Source: Chlamydia trachomatis (lineage in GTDB: Bacteria > Chlamydiota > Chlamydiia > Chlamydiales > Rhabdochlamydiaceae). Taken from it: a stretch of DNA of 64,000 nucleotides. A program made the translations under genes and the position numbers. The notes under the pieces are model-generated. The model did no database searches and was not told the DNA's origin. It was given only the letters and a program-made list of their open reading frames with translations. The stretch lies in NCBI GenBank assembly GCA_945898205.1, contig CAMDHO010000002.1, positions 1-64,000 on the forward strand, written 5' to 3'. Below are positions 53,398 through 63,761 of the stretch, piece by piece (positions within the stretch are counted from its first letter, which is position 1; each line of letters begins with the position of its first letter).

Positions 53398-54030
53398 ATG
53401 AAAAATAACAAGTTAAAAGAAAAAGTCTTTGATTCTGCTTGGAAGATCGTAGAGAATGAAGGCATGGATCAACTTACAATTCGAGGCATTGCAGAACTAA
53501 GCGGATGCTCCTTAGGAGCTATTAATGATGTCCTTGACAACTTTCAAGACCTGCAACTTCGAATTAATTCTCACATCCTTTCTTGTCTATATCAGACAAT
53601 TGAAGAAACAACCACCTTAGCCATAAAAAACAATAAACCTCTCAAAGAGCTGTTAAGAGATCTAGCAAAAGCCTATATTGATTTTGGACAAAAACATCGT
53701 CTTCTTTGGAAAGCCTTATTCGAACATGCTCCCTCTTCTCGTTTTCCGGAATGGTATATAAAGCATACTCATGCCGGAATCTACCAAGTCAGTAAAAAAT
53801 TGGCCGTTACATTCTCAATTCCTGAAAATGAAATCAGAAAATTCCTCGGTTTTTTCTGGGCAGCTATTCACGGAATCTGCTCTATCTTACTTAATAAAAA
53901 ACTAGATACGGTTGCTGATTTTTTTAATGTTGACATTCACTTAGAGCCCTATATCGAATATTGCTTACAAGGATTACTACCAAACCAAACAACATCGAAT
54001 TGCAAAAAACAAGAAACTCTGCTACCTTGA
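53398..54030 (+). CDS. TetR-family transcriptional regulator
   Basis: A 210-residue protein with the N-terminal helix-turn-helix (VFDSAWKIVENEGMDQLTIRGIAELSGCSLGAINDVLDNFQDL) and an all-helical ligand domain containing LWKALFEHAP and FLGFFWAAIHGICSILL, similar to the WHG C-terminal domain. In the HTH the usual YxxF of TetR (YYHFxxK) is replaced by NDVLDNFQD. The regulated gene may be the short frame just downstream or its own promoter. Confidence 0.85.
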   Translation: MKNNKLKEKVFDSAWKIVENEGMDQLTIRGIAELSGCSLGAINDVLDNFQDLQLRINSHILSCLYQTIEETTTLAIKNNKPLKELLRDLAKAYIDFGQKHRLLWKALFEHAPSSRFPEWYIKHTHAGIYQVSKKLAVTFSIPENEIRKFLGFFWAAIHGICSILLNKKLDTVADFFNVDIHLEPYIEYCLQGLLPNQTTSNCKKQETLLP

Positions 54031-54047
54031 AATTTTAAAGGAAATTT

Positions 54048-54126
54048 CATGACTAAAAAGCAGCAAGGATTGGACTTGCAACCTCTCATCTTTTGGCCAA
54101 ATAAGGATATTGAATCACTCTATTAG
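54048..54126 (+). pseudogene. Short open frame after the TetR gene (truncated gene start)
   Basis: An ATG with AAAGGAAA upstream opens a 25-codon frame (MTKKQQGLDLQPLIFWPNKD...) that ends at TAG. It has the look of the start of a membrane transporter or similar gene that was cut off by the IS66 remains to the right. Too short to assign. Confidence 0.3.
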
Positions 54127-54150
54127 CACGTCGGATAGAAAAACTAGAAC

Positions 54151-54549
54151 TTATAAAAAAAGAGTTTTTAGGCGATACTTAGTTAGCACAAATTCTTTCT
54201 TGCCATGTTCTATTGATTCGGCTAAAGCTTGAGGCGGATTCCCATTACGCAGGAGGGTTTGAAGATCCCGGGAATTAATCGTTATGGATTTTTCCTCAGA
54301 TTTTTCAGATGGCCACCAATGAAATTTTCCTGCAGATAAGCGTTTGGTAGACAGCCAAAATCCTTGACCGTCATAAACAAGAATTCGAATAGAGGTTTCT
54401 GATCGACTTTTAAAAAGGAACAAGGTTCCCCCGTAAGGATTCTGTCCAAGTTGCTTATAACAAATGGCAGCGAATCCATCGATCCCTTTTCTAAAGTCAA
54501 TAGAATCCATGTAAATTAAGATATGCATGCGCGGCGTTAGTTGGAGCAT
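54151..54549 (-). CDS. tnpB: IS66-family accessory protein TnpB
   Basis: The 132 residues follow the IS66 Orf2 pattern: LTPRMHILIYMDSIDFRKGIDGFAAICYKQLGQNPYGGTLFLFKSRSETSIRILVYDGQGFWLSTKRLSAGKFHWWP. The usual terms DFRKGIDGL and NP..G..FVF..R are easily seen. It is part of an incomplete IS66, so it is probably not functional. Confidence 0.9.
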   Translation of the reverse strand: MLQLTPRMHILIYMDSIDFRKGIDGFAAICYKQLGQNPYGGTLFLFKSRSETSIRILVYDGQGFWLSTKRLSAGKFHWWPSEKSEEKSITINSRDLQTLLRNGNPPQALAESIEHGKKEFVLTKYRLKTLFL

Positions 54550-54577
54550 TAAAATCTTCCTCTAAAAAATTCAGAGA

Positions 54578-54914
54578 TCAAAATTTTAAGGAATGATCGG
54601 CAGCTCCTTCAATTTTCACAGGACCTACGGAGGCCTCTATACTGATAACTAGGCCAGAAGCAGTAGGTAAAGGATGAAACTCAGCATCAACGAAGCTTGC
54701 AGCATTATCTGGAGATAAGTCTTTAATTTTCTTATAGAAATAAGCAGGTGTAATATGTAAGGCTTTGCTTACATCCTCCACCGAAAGCTTTATTGAAAGG
54801 CAAATAGCTTTCTTCCAAATATCCAGAGGAAACTTATTTGAACAAGATTCTCTGGCCGTTTGGAATTCTGACGCTAATTGATGAGCTCTATATAAATTTG
54901 TTGTTGCATGTGGT
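54578..54914 (-). pseudogene. tnpA: IS66-family TnpA pseudogene (frameshift near the start)
   Basis: From ATG 54914 (AAGGAGG upstream) the frame gives MQQQIYIEL and then hits TAG. One base later the frame continues with HQLASEFQTARESCSNKFPLDIWKKAICLS and into EDVSKALHITPAYFYKKIKDLSPDNAASFVDAEFHPL, the HTH part of an IS66 TnpA. A single-base deletion after GAGCT explains the break. Confidence 0.75.
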
Positions 54915-55032
54915 CCTCCTTAAAAAAGACTAGATAATAGCAAGCTCCCTAATAAAATTTACGCACTCTAGCCGGAGGCGCACATAGTTATGCCTGTCAA
55001 GCAAGCCTTTAGCTTGCTATCGATCGCGAACC

Positions 55033-55953
55033 TTAGTTATCTCCTGGAAACTTAACTTTTTCTAAAAAACAGACTAATCGATTAGGATCATCAGTAATCA
55101 TCCCATCTACACCCATTTCTATCAATTCAGCCCACCTTTTAGGATCATTTACAGTCCATGGAATTACACGAAACCCCCGTTTTTGTAAAATGAGAACATC
55201 TGACTTGGAATTTAAAAGTTCATGGTCCGGAGAAAGGATGCTTACATGAAGCAAGGACGCCACCTGTAGTAAAAATTCCAACCCTTTTCCTGGATTTAAA
55301 ATAGATGCAACTTCTATGCTTTGAGAGACTAAAATAAAACCTGTTTTAGCCGAAGGTTCTACTTTGTAAATGGCTGCAAGCACTTCCGTATCAAAGGAAG
55401 AATAATAAACACGATCGGATAAACCACTTCTTCTTACTTGCGTTGTAACAGCATCTACGAGTTTTTCAGGAGGTAAAGTCCACTCAGGAAATCTTAAATC
55501 TCTCTTTAATTCTATATTTAAACGGATTTTTTTTGCGTTAGGGTGAAAAGATGTATTAATAAGATCCAATAGCTCTTGTAATGTTGGAATTTGTGTTCCC
55601 GGCATAGCAATTTGATTTGGGAACTCAGGATTAACTTTGACCCCTACATCTAAAAGCTTAACTTGCTCTAAAGTTAATGACCTGATCAACACTTCCCTAC
55701 TAATAGACTTTCCATCTAAATAGGCACAAAGCTCTTTGTTTAAAAAAAAATCATGATGAATGACTAGCTGATTATCTGAAGTAACAAGGAGATCCAACTC
55801 TAAAGTATTAGCCCCATCTTCTATTGCCTTAGAAAAGGCCGGAAGAGTGTTTTCTGGGCGTAACGACCGATTTCCACGATGAGCTTGAACTTCCATATCT
55901 AAAGAAAACCCCATTAAGGACGAGCAAAGCATTAATAAGACAACAAATCTCAT
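55033..55953 (-). CDS. Exported glycerophosphodiester phosphodiesterase (UgpQ/GlpQ-like)
   Basis: About 306 residues with a signal peptide (MRFVVLLMLCSSLMGFS) and a GDPD TIM barrel: VQAHRGNRSLRPENTLPAFSKAIEDGANTLELDLLVTSDNQLVIHHDFFLN holds the catalytic His pair and metal-binding Glu/Asp. The C-terminus has VIPWTVNDPKRWAELIEMGVDGMITDDPNRL. It would cleave glycerophosphodiesters, such as deacylated host phospholipid, to glycerol-3-phosphate and an alcohol in the periplasm. ATG 55953 is preferred to the upstream frame to 55980. Confidence 0.92.
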   Translation of the reverse strand: MRFVVLLMLCSSLMGFSLDMEVQAHRGNRSLRPENTLPAFSKAIEDGANTLELDLLVTSDNQLVIHHDFFLNKELCAYLDGKSISREVLIRSLTLEQVKLLDVGVKVNPEFPNQIAMPGTQIPTLQELLDLINTSFHPNAKKIRLNIELKRDLRFPEWTLPPEKLVDAVTTQVRRSGLSDRVYYSSFDTEVLAAIYKVEPSAKTGFILVSQSIEVASILNPGKGLEFLLQVASLLHVSILSPDHELLNSKSDVLILQKRGFRVIPWTVNDPKRWAELIEMGVDGMITDDPNRLVCFLEKVKFPGDN

Positions 55954-56154
55954 ACCCACCCCACTTCCAGTTAGAACCACACAAACTACATATTAATAAA
56001 TACATGACATATAAACAAACATTAATTTATTACAAAACATCAAAATATAATAAAAGACAAATCCTTTTAACTTAAAAAAATGCAACATTGACAAAAATCA
56101 AAAATTCAGTAAAACTTAACTTGTTCTTAACAAAAACAAGAAAGGATTATACTA

Positions 56155-56526
56155 ATGACCGTAAATCAAATAGCTTTTTGCACATCTACAACCTTAGCTA
56201 TCGCTACCATTGCAACTACATTTACAGCTGTAGCCGCCGTGCCTGTCTCAACAAAAATTGCCTTTATAGCACTATCGGTCCTCTCTGGATCTGTTTCTGC
56301 AGCTTCAGTTACAGCCTGGATGGACGAAACTTCGTTTAACGCCAGCAACTACTTCTCTAACCTTAAAAAGCACTCCGCTTATGCTGTTGCAAGTATGACT
56401 CAAATGACAGCTCAACTACTTGTCCAAGCAGTAATTCAAGGATTAGCTAGCGGAGTCTCTACTTCGATTAGACGGCAGATTGCAGGCCCTGACCTCACAA
56501 TAGAAAATTCAAATAAAACCAAATAA
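56155..56526 (+). CDS. Small protein with a bilobed hydrophobic domain (Inc-like)
   Basis: The 123-residue protein has two hydrophobic segments separated by only a few residues (about 8-29, TSTTLAIATIATTFTAVAAV, and 33-54, KIAFIALSVLSGSVSAASVT), then a soluble C-terminal half with a third weak amphipathic segment (MTAQLLVQAVIQGLASGVS). Such a bilobed pair without signal peptide is the hallmark of chlamydial inclusion membrane (Inc) proteins, which are secreted by type III secretion. Inc proteins are defined by shape rather than sequence, so this is suggestive only. Confidence 0.6.
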   Translation: MTVNQIAFCTSTTLAIATIATTFTAVAAVPVSTKIAFIALSVLSGSVSAASVTAWMDETSFNASNYFSNLKKHSAYAVASMTQMTAQLLVQAVIQGLASGVSTSIRRQIAGPDLTIENSNKTK

Positions 56527-56536
56527 AAAGTTCTAC

Positions 56537-56577
56537 AAACCCCGATTCAAATAAATTCTTTATTGGGGGTTTTTTAT
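56537..56577 (+). terminator. Rho-independent terminator after the Inc-like gene
   Basis: AAACCCC (from 56537) pairs with GGGGTTT (ending about 56572) and a TTTTTT run follows. The loop is about 22 bases. Confidence 0.6.
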
Positions 56578-56648
56578 TACAACATTACTTCCATTTTCTT
56601 TATACATGCGCAGTTTACAATGTAATTGAAAAAAATTAGTTATAAAAT

Positions 56649-58460
56649 TTAAGAGATAACCGTTTTGACTAGCCGAGCTAAAAGCCGTTGCTTTAAAAGA
56701 GCCAGCTCTCTTATTAAAGTTTGAGGCATCTTAGATCCAAAAAGAGAGAAGTATTTCTCTAACCCCTCTACTTCTAAAAGCCACTCAGATGGATCAACAG
56801 AAAAAAGAGATGCAAAATCAACATTTAAACCACTTAAATCTAAGGATTCTAAAGAAGGAATATTTCCTATCGCCGTTTTAATAAAAGAAGATTTAGAGCC
56901 TGATCTTTCAAAAATCCACTTTAAAACTCTCATATTTTCTCCAAAACCCGGCCAAAGATATCGACCTTGAGGATCTTTTCTAAACCAATTAACATAGAAA
57001 ATAGAAGGTTTATGATTAGGGTCTATCTTACTACCTATATCCAACCAATGAGCAAAGTAATCCCCCATATGATATCCACAAAATGGAAGCATTGCAAATG
57101 GGTCATGTCGTAATTTCCCAACCGTACCAGTTGCCGCCGCTGTCGTCTCGGAAGAAACACTAGCGCCTAAAAAAACACCATGATCCCAAGACATTGATTC
57201 ATATACAAGAGGAATTGTAGACGCCCTTCTCCCTCCAAATATGATAGCTGAAATAGGCACACCTTCAGAATCTTCTGCATGAAGATCCAAAATAGGACAT
57301 TGAGAAGTAGTTACTGTAAATCGACTATTAGGATGAGCTGCCGGAGCTGTTTTATTCCAAGGCTGCCCCCTCCAATCTATTAAACCTTCCGGAACATCTA
57401 AAGTCATCCCCTCCCACCACACATCTAAATCTGTCGTAAGAGCCACATTTGTAAAGAGTGTTTTTCGAGAAATAGTCTCCATTGCATGGGGATTAGATTT
57501 ATATGAAGAGCCTGGTGCTACACCAAAAAATCCGGCTTCAGGATTAGTCGCATACAATCTTCCGTCATCTCCAATCCTCATCCAAGCGATGTCATCACCT
57601 ACACATTCCACTTTCCATCCGGGAAGCGTAGAACTCAACATAGCTAGGTTAGTCTTCCCGCATTGACTTGGAAAAGCGGCTGCAATATATTTTTTGTGAC
57701 CTTCCGGGTTCGTAACTCCAATGATTAGCATATGCTCAGCGAGCCAACCTTGACTTTGACCCATCTTAGACGCTATTCTAAGGGCAAAACTTTTTTTTCC
57801 AAGAAGAGCGTTGCCGCCATACCCGCTTCCATAAGACCAAATACTTAATTCTTCAGGAAAATGCACAATATACTTTTGAGCATTACAAGGCCATAAGACG
57901 TCTTCTTCCCCAACAGATAAGGGTTTACCTAAAGAATGCATGCATGCAACAAACAAGCCTTGAGCACCTAATTGACTTAAAGCAGTTAAACCCATATGAG
58001 TCATAATTTTCATACTACAAACAACATATGGTGAATCGGTAATTTGCACCCCTATTTTAGAAAAAGGAGAAGAAAGCGGCCCCATACAAAAAGGAATAAC
58101 ATACATAGTTCTTCCTTTCATACACCCTGAAAAAAGAGGGAGTAAAATCTCCTTCATTTCCTTCGGATCTTTCCAATTATTTGTAGGACCTGCCTCAGCC
58201 TCTTTCTTACTGCAAACAAATGTAGCTTCTTCCACTCTAGCGACGTCTTCCGGATCTGATCTACAGTAGAAACTTTCTGGTCGTTTATTTTGATTTAAAG
58301 GGATGAAAGGTTTTTTTTGGATGAGTTTTTGAAACTCTTCTTCAGAGCCATTACACAAATAAACTGCGTTGGGAGAGCAAAGAGCGACTGCGTCTAAAAT
58401 CCATTGCTTTAAGTTTGAATTTTGGCTCCACAAAAGTTCATCACTAAAAATATCTTTCAT
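56649..58460 (-). CDS. pckG: Phosphoenolpyruvate carboxykinase (GTP)
   Basis: A 603-residue enzyme with the GTP-type signatures: [45 protein letters not shown], the kinase loop [15 protein letters not shown] with the reactive Cys, [13 protein letters not shown], and [17 protein letters not shown]. It makes PEP from oxaloacetate for gluconeogenesis and anaplerosis. It lies 27 bp after mreB, the chlamydial order. Confidence 0.97.
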   Translation of the reverse strand: MKDIFSDELLWSQNSNLKQWILDAVALCSPNAVYLCNGSEEEFQKLIQKKPFIPLNQNKRPESFYCRSDPEDVARVEEATFVCSKKEAEAGPTNNWKDPKEMKEILLPLFSGCMKGRTMYVIPFCMGPLSSPFSKIGVQITDSPYVVCSMKIMTHMGLTALSQLGAQGLFVACMHSLGKPLSVGEEDVLWPCNAQKYIVHFPEELSIWSYGSGYGGNALLGKKSFALRIASKMGQSQGWLAEHMLIIGVTNPEGHKKYIAAAFPSQCGKTNLAMLSSTLPGWKVECVGDDIAWMRIGDDGRLYATNPEAGFFGVAPGSSYKSNPHAMETISRKTLFTNVALTTDLDVWWEGMTLDVPEGLIDWRGQPWNKTAPAAHPNSRFTVTTSQCPILDLHAEDSEGVPISAIIFGGRRASTIPLVYESMSWDHGVFLGASVSSETTAAATGTVGKLRHDPFAMLPFCGYHMGDYFAHWLDIGSKIDPNHKPSIFYVNWFRKDPQGRYLWPGFGENMRVLKWIFERSGSKSSFIKTAIGNIPSLESLDLSGLNVDFASLFSVDPSEWLLEVEGLEKYFSLFGSKMPQTLIRELALLKQRLLARLVKTVIS

Positions 58461-58487
58461 GAAGACGACCTTGAATTTTTAGAAAAT

Positions 58488-59567
58488 CTAATGAACTAAT
58501 GATCTTTTTTTCTTGAATTTATCTAAATATTCTAACGCTTTGCCAGTTCCTAGACAAACCGCCAAAAGCGGGTTAGAGGCAACTATTACAGGAAGTCCTG
58601 TTTCTTTAATTAACGCTTTATCTAAACCTTTAATTAAAGCTCCTCCTCCGACTAGAACCATTCCTCTTTCTACCAGGTCGGCCGCAAGTTCTGGAGGGCA
58701 TTTTTCAAGTGTTAATTTAACATTTTCGATAATCTGTTGAATTGGCTCTGCTAAGCATTCTCGAATTTCTACAGAATTAATCCTTTTAGTCAGAGGCAAA
58801 CCTGCAACTTGATCTCTACCCCTTACTTCCATCTCGAGTTCATTTTCCCCTAGTGGATAAGCTGATCCGATGCTCATTTTAATATCTTCTGCTGTTCTAG
58901 GCCCAATCATTAAATTATAAGTGCGCCTCATATAGTTAACAATGCACTCATCAAACTCATCACCTGCAACACGAAGAGACCTAGCCTCGACAATACCACC
59001 TAAGGAAATGATTGCGATCTCTGTAGTCCCGCCTCCGATATCGATGATCATGTTAGCATATGGTTCATGCACAGGTAGATCTATTCCGATAGCAGCAGCC
59101 ATAGGCTCTTCAATTAAAATCACTTCTTGAGCCCCAGCTCTTAAAGCGGAATCTTCCACAGCTCTCTTTTCAACACCTGTAATACCAGAAGGAACGGCAA
59201 TTAAAATTTTAGGACGAGTTAAACTACGAGGAGGCGTTACTCTTTTAATCAACACTTTTAACATCCCTTCTGCAATTTCAAAGTCAGCAATAACACCATC
59301 TTTCATCGGTCTTACAGTATGGATTCTTCTGGGGGTCTTTCCGATCATAGCTTTTGCTTTTTGACCCACAGCAAGAACTTCATTTGTCTCTGAATCCACA
59401 GCAACAACAGAGGGCTCTGCCAAAACGACCCCTTTGCCTCTAACATAAACTAAGGTATTCGCCGTTCCAAGATCGATTCCGATATCACTAGAAAAAAGAC
59501 CAGATACTCTACCTGCTCTCCCTAGTATATTTTGAGACAATTTTCTCAAAAAATCGCTATACGCCAT
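58488..59567 (-). CDS. mreB: Rod shape-determining protein MreB
   Basis: The 359-residue actin-fold protein has [29 protein letters not shown] (phosphate 1), [20 protein letters not shown] (phosphate 2) and [17 protein letters not shown] (adenosine). It starts with an amphipathic membrane-targeting segment ([14 protein letters not shown]). In chlamydiae, which lack FtsZ, MreB directs septal peptidoglycan synthesis during division. It is 12 bp from the SNF2 gene and 27 bp from pckG. Confidence 0.97.
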   Translation of the reverse strand: MAYSDFLRKLSQNILGRAGRVSGLFSSDIGIDLGTANTLVYVRGKGVVLAEPSVVAVDSETNEVLAVGQKAKAMIGKTPRRIHTVRPMKDGVIADFEIAEGMLKVLIKRVTPPRSLTRPKILIAVPSGITGVEKRAVEDSALRAGAQEVILIEEPMAAAIGIDLPVHEPYANMIIDIGGGTTEIAIISLGGIVEARSLRVAGDEFDECIVNYMRRTYNLMIGPRTAEDIKMSIGSAYPLGENELEMEVRGRDQVAGLPLTKRINSVEIRECLAEPIQQIIENVKLTLEKCPPELAADLVERGMVLVGGGALIKGLDKALIKETGLPVIVASNPLLAVCLGTGKALEYLDKFKKKRSLVH

Positions 59568-59579
59568 TTATTATTCCTT

Positions 59580-62500
59580 TTATGTCTTGAGTAACTCGAG
59601 AACATCTTCCCATGTGAGTTTTGCTATCGCTTCATCATCGCAGCTTACAACTTTCTTGACCAATCCTTTTTTTCTCTTCTGCATTTCAGCAATCTTCTCT
59701 TCGATTGTTCCAAGAGTAATCAACTTATAAGCAGACACTGAATTCTTCTGCCCTAGTCGATGAACCCTATCGGTCGCCTGACTTTCTACCGCAGGATTCC
59801 ACCACATGTCATAATGGATGACTGTATCTGCCCCTACAAGATTAAGTCCGGTCCCTCCGGCTTTTAAAGAAACTAAGAAAACTGAAATAGTTTTATCTTC
59901 ATTGAAGTCTTTAACAATTTCCAAGCGATTCTTACTAGATCCATCTAGATAAGAAAATCGAATCCCTCTTAACTCCAAATCTTTTTTCATAATCTGCAAC
60001 ATTCTTGTATACTGGGAAAAAATCACTGTTTTATGATTTCCTTCAACCAGTGTTTGCAGAAGATCTAAAAGCATATCATATTTAGCAGAATCTCCAGGTT
60101 CTGGAGTTTCTTTTGCGAAAATAGCTGGATGACAACAAATTTGTTTTAAGCGTGTTAACGTAGCTAACACATGGATTTGAACCCTATCAAAGCCATCTCT
60201 TTGGACAAGTTTTACAAGTTCATCTCTCGCTGACTCTGCATAGGACTTATACAGCTGCATTTGAACTTCACTAAGTTGACAATGATATACAATTTCAGAA
60301 ATAGGAGGCAAATCGTCTAAAACATCACACTTCATCCTTCTTAAAATAAAAGGAGACACTTTTCTTTTTAAGAAATCTAAATTCTTTTGCAATTCCTGCC
60401 CTGACACTCGAACATATTTTTCCACAAATCGATCATATGAACTCAGAAACCCTGGCATTAAGAAATCAAACAAACTCCACAGTTCTTCCAAGGAATTTTC
60501 TATAGGAGTTCCCGATAAGATTAGTCTATGATCTGCCTGAACTTGCTTCACTGACTTTGCATTGCGAGTACCGCGATTCTTAATGTGCTGCGCCTCATCC
60601 AATACTACGTAGGAAAAAGGAATATTTTTATATCCTTCTATATCTTTTTGTAAAAGCGTATATGAAGTGATAATAACATCATACTCCTGAACATTTTCAA
60701 TTGTTTTTTTACGAAAAGAAGGAATCCCATCCACAACAATAGACTTTAACTGTCGATTAAATTTAGAACATTCTTCTTTCCAGTTATATAAAAGAGAAGT
60801 TGGGCAGACAATTAAAGAAGGGCCCTGCTTTTTATTTTTATATTGAGAAATTGTTACTATGGCCTGAAGCGTTTTTCCAAGCCCCATATCATCTGCTAAA
60901 ATCCCATTCAGATACATAGTTCTAAGCCGTTCAAGCCATTTCACCCCTTCGAGCTGATAGGAACGTAATGTAGCATTTATCGACTTAGGAACTTCGGAGA
61001 AATCAACATTCTTTTCCCCTAAAATTTGCTTTCGAATGTCTACTAATCTATCTGTAATAGAAAAAGTAATAGGCAACCCTTCAAAACAACCTGCATCTAC
61101 ACTTGCTAAACTCCATAGAGGCCTTGAAAGCACGTGATTTTCCAACACTTCAATCCCAAGCTCATCAAACAACTTAACAATTCCTAAAACTCTCTCCAAA
61201 TCCAATACGAGGATCTTTGGAAGTCGGCTACCTTCTGAAACTTTTTTTACCTTAGCTTTAGGCATATCTAATTCGATAAAAGCTTTTTTAGAAGACATAC
61301 ACTCCCAAAGAGTATCTAGTCTAATACCATTCAAAGCCCCATCTACTTGTAATCGAATTTCATATGAATCAATACGATCTGTATCTACAAGCTCCAATGA
61401 AAACGAAGTTTGATCGTAAATAAACTGATCTAAAAGGTTTTGAGGGCAATTAAATTTCACTCTAACTTGATTTCTCGGAATAATTTCCGTCATGAACTCA
61501 ATAATCTTTTTATCAGATTTTGACACATAAATCCCAGTATCTGGCATGTAGATAAAATCCTGAAAAAGATCTTCCAAAACTTTTCTTTCCTCAACTAAAT
61601 TCCTAGCTAGAATCCCTTCATTCTGAATAAAGGACATAATTTGACTGTATTCTATCTGAGGAGGAGAGGCCGGAATTTTATGATTTTCGTACTTAAAATG
61701 CAAAACAGCTTCCAATTCTCCGTTTAAATAGGAAAGATCACAAACAGCCTCTAAAGACCCACTATATGGGATTGTAACGAAATCTTCAATCACATGCTGA
61801 TTTGAAATCTCTGCATAACGAGAAAGTTCGGAAAGGGAATTTTCTACAAAAGAACCAAATAAAGGTTCAGGGATGGTAACATCTCTGATTTCCCTTAAGT
61901 TCCTTAAATGCAACCGTGTAATTGACTCCCCAAAACGATAAAATGTATTCTTATATAACATGCCTGGCTTAGAACACTCAAAAAGCCTAGCGTCTTCCAG
62001 TGTTACAGAATTAGAATCTATCGTAATTAAAGGGTTCATTAAAATTTTTGAAGTAGGAGGTGGAATATATTCTAAAACAAATCGAAATCCAGCAGGAACC
62101 GGAGAAAATCGCACAGGTTGATCTAAACTCCCTTCGTACAACCCTGTCAAATGAGGTAAATCATCCTCTTGAGGTAAATAACGAGTTTGACCTATTTTTT
62201 GAAAAGCCGATTCAAACATCTTTGCTACGACAAGACCAAATACTTCTATATCCAAATAGCCAATTCGAAGAGACTTTTCTGAGTTGTTATTTTCTGCAAA
62301 ACGGATATGATTCATAAGTGTTTTTACCGTTTCTTTTTGAGAAACTTCGAAAGACTCTAAAGAAAAACAATACCTCTTACTACTCATGAAAATCGGTTCT
62401 TTATAGCAAATAGCGTCTAAAAACTGCTTTAAATGAGGGACATGTAAAGGTTTTGAACGATAGGGTAATCGAAGAGCTAACTGAACCTCTACCTGGTTCT

Positions 62501-63068
62501 TTGCTTGAACAGTTCCTGAAAAAGAAAAAATTAAATGAATTTCTGCTTTATCTATTTCTAAAGCAGTCTGAGTTCTGAAAAAAGGAGATAAAGCCAAAAT
62601 TTGAGAGGCTTCTATGTATTCTTGCAATAAATTTTTTTGATTTAGTTCTTCTTGACGCAGAACCTCTTTAGATTCCGCCTCTTTCAATTTCTCTAACAAA
62701 ATATTTGTCGAGTTTTCATCATGATCTTCTTTTACCATTTCTTCAAAACTAGACTCTTTTGAATAGTCAACAAGTATTTTATCCAAATTTTCTTCTACAA
62801 AAAAAAGAAGAGCTGCAATATGTTGGCAATCATAATTGTAGGGGCAATCGCAATTAGAGTCGATTGCTTCACATTCATTACGATCAATTTCTATTTCACT
62901 CTCATAGCAATTCTCATATTGACCGAGAACTCTTCCACTTACCTTCATTGACTTTCCATCAAGTTGCAATAGTTTTGCTGACACAACCTTTTGCCTGTCA
63001 TAAAGATCCTTTCCCTCTTTAATAATATTCGAGGAAAAATCTTGCCTTAGTTTCCGAAAATTAATCAT
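59580..63068 (-). CDS. SNF2-family helicase with N-terminal SWIM zinc finger
   Basis: The 1162 residues have a SWIM finger near residue 70 (CDCPYNYDCQHIAALLFF), a long middle region, and a C-terminal Swi2/Snf2 ATPase: GILADDMGLGKTLQ (motif I), LVICPTSLLYNW (Ia), VVLDEAQHIKNRGT (II), LILSGTPIENSLEELWSL (III), FSQYTRM, LVSLKAGGTGLNLVGAD, DRVHRLGQ (VI). It is a DNA translocase, possibly acting on transcription or chromosome structure; chlamydiae carry it at this site next to mreB. Length matches the chlamydial homologue class. Confidence 0.95.
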   Translation of the reverse strand: MINFRKLRQDFSSNIIKEGKDLYDRQKVVSAKLLQLDGKSMKVSGRVLGQYENCYESEIEIDRNECEAIDSNCDCPYNYDCQHIAALLFFVEENLDKILVDYSKESSFEEMVKEDHDENSTNILLEKLKEAESKEVLRQEELNQKNLLQEYIEASQILALSPFFRTQTALEIDKAEIHLIFSFSGTVQAKNQVEVQLALRLPYRSKPLHVPHLKQFLDAICYKEPIFMSSKRYCFSLESFEVSQKETVKTLMNHIRFAENNNSEKSLRIGYLDIEVFGLVVAKMFESAFQKIGQTRYLPQEDDLPHLTGLYEGSLDQPVRFSPVPAGFRFVLEYIPPPTSKILMNPLITIDSNSVTLEDARLFECSKPGMLYKNTFYRFGESITRLHLRNLREIRDVTIPEPLFGSFVENSLSELSRYAEISNQHVIEDFVTIPYSGSLEAVCDLSYLNGELEAVLHFKYENHKIPASPPQIEYSQIMSFIQNEGILARNLVEERKVLEDLFQDFIYMPDTGIYVSKSDKKIIEFMTEIIPRNQVRVKFNCPQNLLDQFIYDQTSFSLELVDTDRIDSYEIRLQVDGALNGIRLDTLWECMSSKKAFIELDMPKAKVKKVSEGSRLPKILVLDLERVLGIVKLFDELGIEVLENHVLSRPLWSLASVDAGCFEGLPITFSITDRLVDIRKQILGEKNVDFSEVPKSINATLRSYQLEGVKWLERLRTMYLNGILADDMGLGKTLQAIVTISQYKNKKQGPSLIVCPTSLLYNWKEECSKFNRQLKSIVVDGIPSFRKKTIENVQEYDVIITSYTLLQKDIEGYKNIPFSYVVLDEAQHIKNRGTRNAKSVKQVQADHRLILSGTPIENSLEELWSLFDFLMPGFLSSYDRFVEKYVRVSGQELQKNLDFLKRKVSPFILRRMKCDVLDDLPPISEIVYHCQLSEVQMQLYKSYAESARDELVKLVQRDGFDRVQIHVLATLTRLKQICCHPAIFAKETPEPGDSAKYDMLLDLLQTLVEGNHKTVIFSQYTRMLQIMKKDLELRGIRFSYLDGSSKNRLEIVKDFNEDKTISVFLVSLKAGGTGLNLVGADTVIHYDMWWNPAVESQATDRVHRLGQKNSVSAYKLITLGTIEEKIAEMQKRKKGLVKKVVSCDDEAIAKLTWEDVLELLKT

Positions 63069-63549
63069 TTGCTTTCTTCTTTTGCAAAAAAATATGAAAA
63101 AAACGAAAGAGATTCTAGCCTTTTCAAAAAAGAAGAAGCCATTCTTTACGTCCAGATTCTTTTACCTTTTTTCAATAACGACCGCAAGAAAAAAAATCAC
63201 TGGCACTAGTAAAACACTTTACGTATGACTCTCAGGCTGTTTTTTTATTTAAAAAAACTTTCAGGAAATTTTAACAACAAAAAACAATAATTTCTCTAAA
63301 AAAATAAACTTCATTTAACTAGAACTTCGCTAAATATTTTTTCAGATACAAATATACAACACCACACAACCTTATTTTATATAGCGAACCCCCTCCGTAC
63401 AAAACAAATTTATCCCCCTCTAATTCAACTATTCTTCTATACAAAATATGCAGATATTGAGACCTCCGATTTAATTTATTGAAAAAGTTGATGAAAAAAA
63501 AGATCAAAAATCGCTATTCTATCCTCTTTCGCGATTATGATCGCAAAAT
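63069..63549. other. Non-coding region between the SNF2 gene and tRNA-Gly
   Basis: About 480 bp of AT-rich sequence with no convincing gene. It must carry the minus-strand promoter of the SNF2-mreB-pckG operon and the plus-strand promoter of the tRNA genes. A 62-codon minus frame (63319-63507) has no recognised similarity. Confidence 0.45.
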
Positions 63550-63621
63550 GCGGGTGTAGCTCAGTGGTAGAGCGTCACGTTGCCAACGTGAAAGTCGTGA
63601 GTTCGAGCCTCATCACCCGCT
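63550..63621 (+). tRNA. tRNA-Gly (GCC), copy 1
   Basis: 72 nt with acceptor GCGGGTG/CACCCGC, D arm GCTCAGTGGTAGAGC, anticodon loop TTGCCAA (anticodon GCC), T loop TTCGAGC and discriminator T. Confidence 0.95.
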
Positions 63622-63653
63622 TTTTTATTACCAGAAACCTTTAACTTAGATCT

Positions 63654-63725
63654 GCGGGTGTAGCTCAGTGGTAGAGCGTCACGTTGCCAACGTGAAAGTC
63701 GTGAGTTCGAGCCTCATCACCCGCT
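63654..63725 (+). tRNA. tRNA-Gly (GCC), copy 2
   Basis: Base-for-base identical to copy 1 and separated from it by 32 bp. A tandem duplication; both copies look functional. Confidence 0.95.
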
Positions 63726-63761
63726 TTTGTACATACCTCATTCTTTAAGGAGTCGAAAAAA

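Larger units (their letters stand above)
54151..54914 (-). mobile_element. Decayed IS66-family element (tnpA and tnpB only)
   Basis: A frameshifted tnpA and an intact-looking tnpB lie in the usual order on the minus strand. The large transposase gene tnpC, which should follow tnpB, is absent, so the element cannot move by itself. No terminal repeats were found. Confidence 0.75.

Noticed and set aside
63319-63507. Minus-strand 62-codon frame before tRNA-Gly
   Set aside because: No ribosome-binding site, low complexity and no similarity.
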